Shown here in pieces: positions 11,176 through 20,903 of a stretch of DNA of 64,000 nucleotides; the first letter of the stretch is position 1; each line of letters opens with the position of its first letter. The position numbers and the translations under genes were made by a program. The stretch covers positions 5,325,501 to 5,389,500 of the forward strand of contig JAUIMM010000484.1 of assembly GCA_031769625.1 (NCBI GenBank), written 5' to 3'. Source of the DNA: Taudactylus pleione. Its lineage: Eukaryota; Chordata; Amphibia; Anura; Myobatrachidae. Under the pieces are notes generated by a model that saw only the letters and a program-made list of their open reading frames with translations, did not search any database and was not told the DNA's origin.

Positions 11176-11575
11176 GGTCTGGTGTCAAGAAGAGCAGCAA
11201 AGAAAACACTTCTCTCCAGGAAAAACATCAGGGACAGGCTGATTTTCTTCAAAAGGTACAGGGATTAGATTGCTGAGGACTGGGGTAAAGTTATTTTCTC
11301 TGATGAATCCCCTTTCAGATTGTTTGGGGCATCTGGAAAAATGCTTGTCCGGAGAAGGAAAGGTGAGCGCTACCATCAGTACTGTGTCATGCCAACAGTA
11401 AAGCGTCTTGAGACCATTCATGTGTGGGGTTGCTTCTCAGCCAAGGGAGTGAGCTCACTCACAATTTTGCCTAAGAACACAGCCATGAATAAAGAATGGT
11501 ACCAAAACATCCTCCAAGAGCAACTTCTCCCAACCATCCAAGAACAGTTTGGTGATGTACAATTACTTACCATAC
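11176..11575 (+). pseudogene. Tc1/mariner element, central part, opposite orientation
   Basis: Plus-strand copy of the same transposase region: a broken upstream part (several stops between 11,190 and 11,290), then WGKVIFSDESPFRLFGASGK with the first catalytic Asp of the DDE triad, then HVWGCFSAKGVSSLTILPKN and ending at QEQFGDVQ. The stretch overlaps the protein region of the adjacent minus-strand copy, so this is a head-to-head arrangement of two partial copies. It stops where a fragment of an unrelated repeat begins. Confidence 0.85.
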
Positions 11576-11985
11576 ATCCGTAAGGTTTTGCAAGACTGCA
11601 AAACCATCGGTACAATCGAGTACTATTGCAGCCTCACGCACACTTGCACAAGCCATGACCTTACTCAGAAAATGATAACAACCACGGACACCATCAGGCC
11701 TCAGGCTGTGTAGGCCATCACAGTGGATAATTTATGCATGCCCCTGCAACGGCGTTGAAATGCACTGGCACGCCTGCATTTGCCCGACCATCCCCACCCC
11801 CCCATTATCACCCACAACAGCACTTCCAGTCAATAACTCTGTGATGGGTCTGCATAGTCACTGCAATCCAGTCCAGATCGCAATAGTTAGTTCACGCACA
11901 CGCACTGCAATGCATATGCATGCACATAATTCAACAATCGGGTGATTGCGTATTAGCAACTGCATTCATTGCTGAATCAGACCCC
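11576..11985. mobile_element. GGCCTGATTCAG-family MITE fragment
   Basis: Ends GCTGAATCAGACCCC, close to the family terminus, and has the G/C-rich interior with alternating CGCA and TGCA motifs seen in copy B. It appears to truncate the Tc1 transposase copy on its left. No clean left terminus or target duplication is visible. Confidence 0.45.
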
Positions 11986-12515
11986 ATGTCATTATTCTGG
12001 TGTCAACATAATGACTGCATACCTTACAGAAGAGATATGCTTATTAACAATGGATGCAGGTAGAAGTGCTCAAACATTTTTAAAACAGTTCTCAAACATT
12101 TCCGTTGAATCTGTGCAAGGGTAGAACCATCCCAAACTTCTGCAATTAAATAGACATTTTGATTACATCCAATGCCCATTGAAAGCTTTCAACATACATG
12201 TAACACATTTTCCAAACATCTAATGTTTTTGAAATATGTTTAATATATTTGTTAGATGTTTAATGAGTACATTCACCATTCAATGAAGGTGTTTTTTTTA
12301 AATAATCTTTTTAATTAAAGTTTTTCAGGATACGATTGGGTGAGCATTTCACTCTTGCAGGTGTTATAACTTTATGCATGCCGGTGTTTACAGAGGTTTT
12401 AAGGGAGAACGTGGACTTGAGCAATGAGAGATGTAGCAGATCTTTTTAGGTATGGATATCAGGTTGTGTTAAAATCTCCACCTGCCAAAATCAGACCACA
12501 AACCCCTGAAAGAAG
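11986..12515. other. AT-rich spacer
   Basis: Contains loosely repeated AAACATTTT and ATGTTTAAT-type strings around 12,065-12,270. No gene recognised. Confidence 0.4.
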
Positions 12516-12520
12516 CTTTG

Positions 12521-13116
12521 GGCCTGATTCAGAGTCGGACGCTATTTGCGCTCGCTCGTTCAGAAAAAGGGGCCGGCTATTTAAATTGAGCACTCGCCCT
12601 TTGCGGTCTGTTGACGCCTCTATGTCTGAGCGAGCGTATGAAACATGCGCTCTCTATTTTGTAAAGACACCCCCTGGCCGCTCGCATCCTACGTCATCTC
12701 CACTATTTATTAGATTAATCGAGTACATCGAAAGGCGTCTGAACTGCTCGCAGTGCTTGTGGTTGGATTTTCCTACCGCAATCAAGCGAACAGTTCAGGC
12801 TAAGAAACAACCAAGTGATGTGGCTGATGACGCTGCTGTGTTAATTATGCACACCCTTAAAACGCCCGTTTTGACAGTTTGGCACGCCTGCGTTCGGATC
12901 ACCACTCCCCGTTTTCAAGCACCTTCCCCTGTTACCACCCACAAACTCCTCATCCTGTCACTCAAATTAGCAGGCACTCGCTATTTTGCGAGTGCTTGAT
13001 TTCCGACCGCAATGACTAGTTGGCGCATGTGCATTGCGACCCATACGCATGAGCAGTTGTGCGAACATCGCTCGGAGCGAACGATCGGCCGCTTATGAGC
13101 GGCTCTGAATCAGGCC
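12521..13116. mobile_element. GGCCTGATTCAG-family MITE, copy B
   Basis: 596 bp beginning GGCCTGATTCAGAGTCGG and ending with GAGCGGCTCTGAATCAGGCC. It is flanked by a perfect 5-bp duplication CTTTG (12,516-12,520 and 13,117-13,121). The interior differs from copies A, C and D, so it is a separate subfamily sharing the ends. An open frame of 191 codons (12,424-12,999) runs across the element boundary and has no recognisable domain, so it is not called. Confidence 0.85.
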
Positions 13117-13121
13117 CTTTG

Positions 13122-15510
13122 TCCCATATTGGGAGCATAGACAGTATCCAACTTTATTTCTCAGGGTCCGAGCGTGTCAGTGGAATTATATAGTGGCTTA
13201 CTTTGTTAGTACATTTAAAAGTCAAAACAAAAGGAAGAGAGCTATGCAGAAATATTGCTACTTGATTTAATTTACATGTGCTGGAAGAGTAGAAGGCACA
13301 GGCAAGGGGGGCTGAGACAGAGGAGGAGCAGGTACTGATTGACAGGGCCTGGACTTGCTGGAGAGACCCGTTTCTGCTGCTCCCCCCCCTCTCCTCTCCT
13401 GTCAGCAGCAGCAGTGCTGTGTGCTGGGCTGCAGTGTGTACAAGGAGACTGCTGCTTCTGAGCACAGCAGCAGTCTCTTCTGCTTGGCTGAAAGGCAAAA
13501 TGACACCCTAATGTAGAATGCAGTTTTTTATTTTTGGCAGGGCATGTGGCTATGCCTCCTTACATTAAACCACACCCCTTGCCGTTACCTGGGCTCGGCC
13601 AGGCTCTCTACAGCACTGGGTGCGGGGGTAACATATAGAAATTAGTGTTTGTTGAGTGGTGCCTATACAGTTGGTTTTCTGGAGAAAGATTACATTTCCC
13701 CACAGCTGGTGAAGGGTGTAAAATAAAAGGGAGCATTTTATTAGGAAGATAAGTCCCTTGATGTTGAAAGAAGTAAAGAAGTAAACTTTCACAGGCATAT
13801 TATTATAGTGGCAATTACCTCTTGCTCAGTGGAAAAGTACGGGATAGAAGTGGAATAGAAAAAAGCGGGATAACATGTAGCAAAAGAGTAATGACAGGTG
13901 TTGGAGAATGGGGGAGGCAGTATTGGGTAGAGGTAAGTAAAAGAGAGGGTGGGGGCAAGTTTGGGCTTTTGCTAGGATGCACAGAAGACAGCTCTTGATG
14001 GTTAGGATGTTGAGATCTAAAGAGGTGTAGTCTCCAATGGTAATCACACTTTGGCAAAAGTGACTGGTGGAAAGTGTAGCAGATCAATGGCTAAAGGATC
14101 ACTGAATCAACAGTCTGCAAGATTTGGTAGTGGCATTTGGAGGGAAGTGTAGTGAGGAGCAATAGAGAGTGTTCTTGCACCTGGGTCACTTAAATGAGAT
14201 GTGAGTATGAACTGAGTAGATATCGTAGAAAAGGATGTAGATAGAAGTTGAGTACTAAGGAAAAGAGGAAGTGAAAGATATTTGTGGGAGAAGTGATTGT
14301 GGACAGGGTCCTTAGGCTAACAATGTGGAGAGAAATGTTCCTGGATTACAAAACAATATAAAAAAAAATATTATAACACAGCCTCCTGGGAGATATGAGA
14401 TGACCCACTGCTGAGATAGTACAGATCAGCTAGAGAGAGAAGGAAGGGCCGCAAACAACAACTAGTCATGGGAAGGCGTGTGAAGTATAGTATGGGAACA
14501 TAGGCTGTCATTATGAACAATAGGAAACACAGCAGCAAGTGCTAACTACCGCATACTGTACAGCGAGTTCGGTTAATATATATTGAAAGGCCATGGTAAC
14601 TCCTCGTGACTGTGTCACAAGCAATTTGTATTCAGGCAATCACAGAAACAGTCATTGGTAATACAATATCCAGCATATATTGTAAGTGAAATGTGGATTT
14701 GGAAATACTGTATTATGCACAAATGGACTCTAATTCCACCAAATATTTGAATAATACTAAACAGTGGGAACTAAGCTGTTTTAGTGACTGTGTCTTAAAT
14801 ACATCTACAGTACATGAAAAGTAATACCAATGAAGACACTGTTTGCCTAAGAAAGATTTATTTCTTCAGAGTTTCCCTGTTGCCGATAAACCAACAGACA
14901 GTATAGGTAAGAAAAGACTCAAGCTGACCAGCCTGTACATACTGTGGAGGGATAGGGAGAAGCCAAAAACATGGGTGTATTGGGCCCCAAGATTTGTGTT
15001 GCCAGCCATTGATTCAACTAATTATTGGCACTAACCCTGCATCAGGTGCACCTCTGGGACTCCCAGGTTTGGGTGTCTGTTATAAAATAGTCATTAGCAC
15101 CTAATTAACTCAATTCTAACGTTCTTAAAGTGATCAGTGACCTTCATTAGGATGTACAAAGAGAGAATAAATGGAAATCTGATTCACAGAACCACATTTA
15201 TTAACTTTAAAGCAAGTAAAACAAAAAATACAACATTTTAAGAGGTGCAGTGTGCCTAAGAGGCCACCCTGGACCTACATATTTCCGCAAAATACTCACT
15301 ACCTTTGTAATTTTCATTCATAAAATTAGCAAAATACACAAAATTGTGAGAAAATAAAAATAAATACGTTCCTTCAAAAGTCAGATGAGTTCGGGCGACA
15401 ATGAGCCTGTGAGGCCAGGAAGGTCACTACTGCACTGACTAGGAGGGTTTCAAACAGCACCTAGAGATAGGAAGGTACTAGGAGGGGCAGGCCCCTGCGC
15501 CTCCTTGCCC
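13122..15510. other. Long spacer without recognised features
   Basis: Mostly unique-looking. There is a CAG/CTG-rich patch near 13,370-13,490 and purine-rich sequence at 13,850-14,330. Open frames are short and lack domains. No transposon ends could be paired. Confidence 0.45.
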
Positions 15511-15575
15511 AACTAATTTATTTGCATACCGTCAACTCCCCCCACATACTTGACGGTATGCAAATAAATTAGTTG
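15511..15575. repeat. Perfect hairpin with 26-bp arms
   Basis: The left arm 15,511-15,536 (starting CAACTAATTTATTTGCATAC) is exactly complementary to the right arm 15,550-15,575, with a 13-base C-rich loop between. Each arm contains the octamer ATTTGCAT or its complement. A perfect match of this length suggests a recent origin, as a young fold-back element or a templated inversion. Confidence 0.9.
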
Positions 15576-15663
15576 GTTGTCCTGTTTAGAGTGAATTAAG
15601 GACCCACCAATAGAATTATGTCTAAGGGTATTTAAGGAGGTACCAGCCATTATAGTATTTACA

Positions 15664-15693
15664 CCTTGATAAAGGCTCCACATGAGCAGAAAC
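15664..15693 (+). ncRNA. Degenerate hammerhead-ribozyme-like motif
   Basis: Reads CCTTGATAA, then stem GCTC (15,75-78 within 15,675-15,678), loop CACAT, stem GAGC, then A and GAAAC (15,689-15,693). This resembles the CUGAUGA ... GAAAC core around stem II of hammerhead ribozymes carried by Penelope-like retroelements in amphibians. The first core block is altered (an extra T, and the conserved G of TGA replaced by A), so the copy should be inactive. No reverse transcriptase was recognised nearby. Confidence 0.35.
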
Positions 15694-15699
15694 GAGTTG

Positions 15700-16690
15700 G
15701 TGAGCAAGGAGAGACAGAAAAAAGGATAACAGTTGAAGGGAGTAGAGGACATCCACACAAGAGACCAGGGTTATACACAGACCCATCCTGGGAGGTGGCT
15801 CATTTGGGTTTGTGCTGTTCTACACCCCATTATATCTGGTATGCTGCTTCTCTATTGGATATGTTTTATGGATATGTTTTAAAATAATAAAGCTGTACTT
15901 CACTATATATATCTTATATACCCTTTTTTTGAGGAAAACACCATTGACCCAAAGGAAGGAGGATCTTCTATACGAAAAGAATATAGGATTGTCTGTCTAG
16001 GGGGAACCCTCTCAACAAGTTACCATATTGTCGTTGGTATTTCATGGAAACTGCATTTTGAATTACTGTAATGCTCAATACAATTTTCTTAAAAAATGTT
16101 TCTTCATCATGCCAATCCAGTAAAAAATTGTGTCTGCTTATAAAAGTAAATACCATCCAAAATAAAAATAAGATGGAAAAAAAGACAACATATAGTAAAT
16201 AATTTTGTATTAGCTGAATATGTTGAATAACTTGTATACTCTGATTTAAGTCAATATTATAGAATAGAAGTATCCAAATACACTGTAGCTTCTGTCGCAC
16301 CCAAACAACCCCTCTCAACACATCACTTATGATGCAGCTTGTTCTCACACCAAATTCCGTTGTGTTTCATCTGCGACTTTCTGTATGTGTTTTAAACAAA
16401 TTCCTGTGCGGTATAAGCCACAGCCCAGCATCACTAGTATAATATGAGTGGTGCATATACAATGCAATGCTACACCTCTCAGAGTGACTCAATCGTGTCA
16501 GGCACTCGTGCCGTATGGCTTATAGCATCTGTACCAAGAACAAACATCTAATGCAAGGTTAACATCCATGATTATTTTTAGCATTCAACTTTCTGTAAAA
16601 AAAATGTCCATTATATACAAATAAATTATGTGCTTTGAGTTTTAAACTAAAGTCACAGAATTGTGCAATATGTTGTGTAACTAAATCAGA
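15700..16690. other. Spacer downstream of the ribozyme-like motif
   Basis: AT-rich, with AATAATAAAGCTGTACTTCA near 15,885, possibly the remains of a retroelement tail. No gene or repeat boundary is supported. Confidence 0.35.
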
Positions 16691-16820
16691 CCCTAAAGCA
16701 ATCCTATAGATTGTAAGCTTGTGAGCAGGACCCTCTTACCTCTATATCTGTCCGTTATTACCCAGTTTTATTCTACTACTGTTGTTTCCAATTGTAAAGC
16801 ACAACGGAATATGCTGCTGT
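16690..16820 (+). repeat. Interspersed repeat tail (TAGATTGTAAGCTTGTGAGC)
   Basis: The block from 16,708 (TAGATTGTAAGCTTGTGAGC, then AGGACCCTCTTACC) to about 16,815 (GTAAAGCACAACGGAATATG) follows the pattern of a very common amphibian dispersed repeat end. I recognise the pattern but cannot assign the family from sequence alone. Confidence 0.5.
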
Positions 16821-17349
16821 CATGCCCTGGACTATTAATACCACTTTCTTACCGCTCGGGTGCCTGTCCAGAATAGCACAGAGGTCCACTCACAATGCAC
16901 ATCATTCCCGGTTGGTGCTGAGGTCTGTCTGTGCTGCTCCTTCCCTGTGTGCTCAATGTCCTCCTGTGTGCTCAATGTCCTGTGGAGATGGCTCTCCACA
17001 GCCTCTAGCTCACAGTGTGTCTTCCCAGCATGATGGCACACCAGAGCCCTCCTAAACAACAGTATAGGCACAGCCATTTTGAACTGTCACCTGATGCTCT
17101 TCCTCCACTCAGATCGCTGGGGTCGTGGCCTTGCAGGGATTCCGATTACATCACTTTGGGGGCAGTCCAGCAATGCTGGAGATGCTGGGCTGCCCCCGGA
17201 GACTGGGCTGTCGGCTTCTCTTCTATAACAAGAGCTGGGTGCTGCAGGAGAATGTCACACTGCAGCACCTGGCTCCTGTCACTGCAGAGGAGACAGCATT
17301 TTGGCGTCACCCACTCAGAGGGTGACACCTGGGTGCGGCTCGCACCCCC
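16821..17349. other. GC-richer spacer
   Basis: Contains a direct duplication of a CTGTGTGCTCAATGTCCT block at 16,945-16,982. Long open frames here (to 204 codons, running into the next MITE) have no domains and are not called. Confidence 0.4.
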
Positions 17350-17355
17350 CGCACC

Positions 17356-17732
17356 CATACCTCCCAACTGTCCCGAATTTAGCAGGACAGTCCCTTTTTT
17401 ATGGGACTGTCCCGCTGTCCCGCCCACAGTCCGCAGTGTCCCGCGATGGAGGGGCAGTTGGGGAAAACATACTCTGCAAAGCAGAGCAGCATGTATGCAG
17501 AGCGAGAATAGATGCTGTGCGCATATGCACAGCATCTATTCACAATATGGGGAGGAAGCCCAGGGGCAGCCCAGCATCTCGGAGATGCTGGCCACGCCCC
17601 TTAGTGATGTAAATGGGGCATGCCGATAGGCCATGCCCCCTTTATGTGTAGGCTATGCCCCCTTTTCGGGAGCGTGCGCGCCTCCGGCGCGCAGATGTCC
17701 CGACTCCTTTTGGACAAATGTTGGGATGTATG
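17356..17732. mobile_element. MITE with ends CATACCTCCCAACTGTCCC
   Basis: 377 bp. The left end CATACCTCCCAACTGTCCCG is mirrored on the right by GGACAAATGTTGGGATGTATG. A 6-bp direct repeat CGCACC flanks it (17,350-17,355 and 17,733-17,738). Inside the left part, GGACAGTCCC is repeated and inverted around TTTTTTATG. The interior is C/G-rich with no coding capacity. Confidence 0.8.
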
Positions 17733-17904
17733 CGCACCACTCTCATGATGTCACTGCTAGGGGCTGATTAAGAGTTGCACACCGCATGCAACTGCTTTAG
17801 TGTTTTTTGTCATAGTCATGAAACTTTATGCTAAAGCTAGTATCAGCTTACGTCTGACTATGTGAGGATTTTGAGCATTTTTAGACACTGAAATACCACA
17901 TTGT

Positions 17905-18080
17905 GCATCCACCTCACAGCTCACAATATTGATTTCATCCAGTTTAGGCCAAAAGGTTGCATCCAACTAGCTGGCTGACTAAGCTAAGTGACAGCAGTTG
18001 GCATAACAAACATATGATAGTTCAGCTTCCAACATGGCACAGAATGGCACTGCAGTGGTAGACAGGATAGCAATTTAATA
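17905..18080. mobile_element. hAT-derivative fragment
   Basis: CACCTCACA, TATTGATTT, CTAGCTGGCTGACTAAGCTA and GTTCAGCTTCCAA occur in the same order as in the hAT derivative at 26,330-26,430. This is therefore a second, diverged fragment of that family. No termini are preserved. Confidence 0.6.
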
Positions 18081-18269
18081 AACTATACGACCCCATAGGA
18101 GGTTTAAAAACCAATAATGTTTTCATTAATCAAGAACTAGTTCAGAGGCCTGAGGGAGTTGGAATATGTTAATGGACTGAAGACAGAGAAAGGATGGAGG
18201 ATTGATTACTTTTTAATTTATTTATTTTCATATTTTGATTCTTAGAAAATGTATGAGGGAAGATCAATG

Positions 18270-18650
18270 TAGAAACAAGTTCATCAGTTCATGAAAGACA
18301 TCTTTGATCTGCATGAGGTTTTTTTTATACATCTAATAGAAATACGGCGGCCTTGCTTGTGTAAGTGCTGTTAAAAAGTACACACTGTAACAGACATTTA
18401 CTTTGTGCTCAGTGAGGTTGTTAGGGATAATGGGACAGACATGCTGTTTAAATCAAAGGAAAGTAGAATCAAGTTGTTCAGATCATGAAAGACATCTTTG
18501 ATCTGGAGGAGAGTTTTTTATACATCTAATAATGGGGTGACCTTGCTTGTTGAGGTGCTGCTAGTATACACTGTAAACAGATGTTTTATACTCAGGGAGG
18601 TTGTTAGGGATAATGGGACCAAGATTTGCTGTTTACATAAGAGGAAAGCA
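18270..18650. repeat. Direct duplication of about 190 bp
   Basis: Copy one (18,270-18,462) and copy two (18,463-18,650) share TCATGAAAGACATCTTTGAT, TATACATCTAATA, CCTTGCTTG and GAGGTTGTTAGGGATAATGG in the same order. Divergence by substitutions and small indels suggests an old duplication. Confidence 0.85.
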
Positions 18651-19169
18651 GCCTGTAGTTCTGCAGCTGAACTAAAACTCCCAGCATCCGTGATGTTTGC
18701 CAGGCCTACTGGAAGTTATTTGTCAACAACAGGTGGCATGGTAGATGGTTAAATATGTATGTAATATGACCAATTTACACAACTAATATTTGTATCAAAT
18801 GTATTTGTACTTTATTGCACACATCTTGGCAGGAAGATGCTCCGTGCTGCTGCTCTTATTTCTGGTTTCTCTCATGACGCACACGATCTTCATTATTCAG
18901 TTATTCCACTTAGAGCCACATACATACAGAGGAGGCAGGCGTTTATTGAACTGAATTGTTATTTATAACAGCCTATCAATTCACCGGGGTCCTGATGCAA
19001 CCAGTTGTGGTTGGGAGCAATAAAAAAAAACAGGGTAATTTTGAAAATCTACCATGTTTTACCCACCCAATCAACTTGTTTTTTTTTAAATGAAAAGGGC
19101 ATACAGGGGATTCTGTCTGTGGCCCTAAAAATGTCTGGACATTTTTGGCATTCAGCAATCACATGTAAA

Positions 19170-19262
19170 AGATTTCAGCGGCTATGGCAGTTCAATTACC
19201 AACATGGCACATCTAGGAAAGAAAATATCTCTGCAGTGGCAGGCAAGATGGCAGTTTAATAA
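19170..19262. mobile_element. hAT-derivative fragment
   Basis: Shares ACCAACATGGCACA, CTGCAGTGGCAG and GGCAGTTTAATAA with the fragment ending near 18,080. Too short to define ends. Confidence 0.4.
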
Positions 19263-19599
19263 TGTTTAAAGATGTCAGGCAGCAATGCCCTAAACAAGTA
19301 AAGAGGTGCAATATGGAATTGTCCTTGGGTCCTTCCACCCAACTGCTACAAGTCACCAGTGCGACTTGTCACTCTCCAGCACTCCACTTATCACTTCTAC
19401 CACTTACGCTTGCCGTATGGGAACGGCACCATCGGTTGTTAGGTGATCAGGACGCCGCACAATGCCAAGTGTTACTGGGAACACATGATGACCTTCCATG
19501 GTTCCAATTGGTACTTTATCCCTTTTTATACCTGACAGCCTCCTCATGGCTTTGCTGGCTATAGTGTCTCCATATGTGCCCTTCTGGATCCTGTTCCTG

Positions 19600-19975
19600 A
19601 ACTCTGTTTCTGCTAACTAAGCCGCACCATGGTCTCCATGAGGCCGCATCATTCACCTATTCCATAAGCTGTCATAGCCACACTACGGCAATCTAAGCCG
19701 CACCATGGTCTCCACAAGGCCGCATCGTTCATCAAATCCTCTGGCTGTCATAGCCACACTACAGCTAACTAAGCTGCACCATGGTCTCCATGAGGCTGTA
19801 TCATTCATCAATTTCTCGGCAGTCTTAGCCGCACCATGGCTAACTAAGCCACACCACAGCTAACTAAGCTGCACCCTGGTCTTCACAAGGCCGCATCATT
19901 CATCTATTCCTCTGGCTGTCATAGCCACACCACAGCTAACTAAGCTGCATCACAGTCTTCACAAGGCTGCATCAA
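19600..19975. repeat. Minisatellite with TAAGCCGCACCATGGTCTCC unit
   Basis: The unit of about 76 bp contains CTAAGC(C/T)GCACCATGGTCT, CC(A/C)A(A/T)GAGGC(C/T)GCATC, ATTCATC and TGTCATAGCCACACTAC. Anchors at about 19,624, 19,700 and 19,776 are 76 bp apart, after which the register becomes irregular. Confidence 0.8.
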
Positions 19976-20340
19976 CTTAACATTACCACTAGCGGTACTT
20001 GCAGCATCAAATGATCGGCTATACTAGCCATATCAAATATCTTCAGCTACATTAACCACATCAATCACCAGCGGTACTTGCCACATCAAATCAACCGGCT
20101 ACACTAGCCACATCAAATGTTTCTGGCGACATTAGCTACATCAACCACCAGCGGTACTTGCTGCATCATCATACCACTGGCTATACTAGCCACATCAATA
20201 TCTCGAGCTTCATTAGCAGCATCAATACTACCAGTGGTGCATACCACCAGCGGTACTTGCCGCATCAAACCACTGACTACAGTAGCCACATCAATCTCCA
20301 GCGGTACTTGCTGCATCACCAGCTGCGCTAGTCGTCTCTC
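19976..20340. repeat. Minisatellite with ACCAGCGGTACTTGC unit
   Basis: CAGCGGTACTTGC or close variants recur at about 19,992, 20,070, 20,149, 20,249 and 20,298, interspersed with CACATCAA and GGCTACACTAGCCACATCAA. Units vary between about 50 and 100 bp. Open frames on both strands are artefacts. Confidence 0.8.
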
Positions 20341-20903
20341 TGCCACCAGCTCTCCATTGTGTCACATTTACCTCTGGTCTTCCTAGGAGATCTGTGCAAA
20401 CTGCTACTACTCTGAGTTTAAGTCCAGGCAGCCATTTAAGTACCAGTGAATGTACTCAGTTCTTATGGAACAGCGGATGGCTGTTATTGGTGGAAGACCT
20501 CGCCCAAAGAGTTCTAGGGGTTTACACAGGGTATCCTAGGAAATCATAACACCACCCTTATGTTTAGGGATGTGCAGGCTCGGATAGGTTCGAGTTTGCA
20601 CGTTGAGTTCGGATTTTTCCCTCCAAAAAAACGGAACTCAGAAAGAGGCTAAACGTCATCTTACATGAACGAACATCATCATTCCTGGACAAAAGCTACC
20701 AGTGGGCAGCTGACATTGCTGGCAATATTCTTTCCATGCACAAACTGGCTTTACAGAGGCAATATTTTGTCGCCATCATCATCCGATTCTTCTTCTACAT
20801 CATCTTCACACAATAATAATTCTTCCCCGCTGGAATATACCATTACAGCCATCGGTGCCTCTGTAATTTCTGAATATAATTAGTGGTAAAGGTCTTCCTC
20901 ATG

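Noticed and set aside
12424..12999. 191-codon open frame
   Set aside because: Crosses the left boundary of a MITE with clear target duplication. No domain or splice context.
17015..17629. 204-codon open frame
   Set aside because: Runs from spacer into the MITE at 17,356. No recognisable domain.
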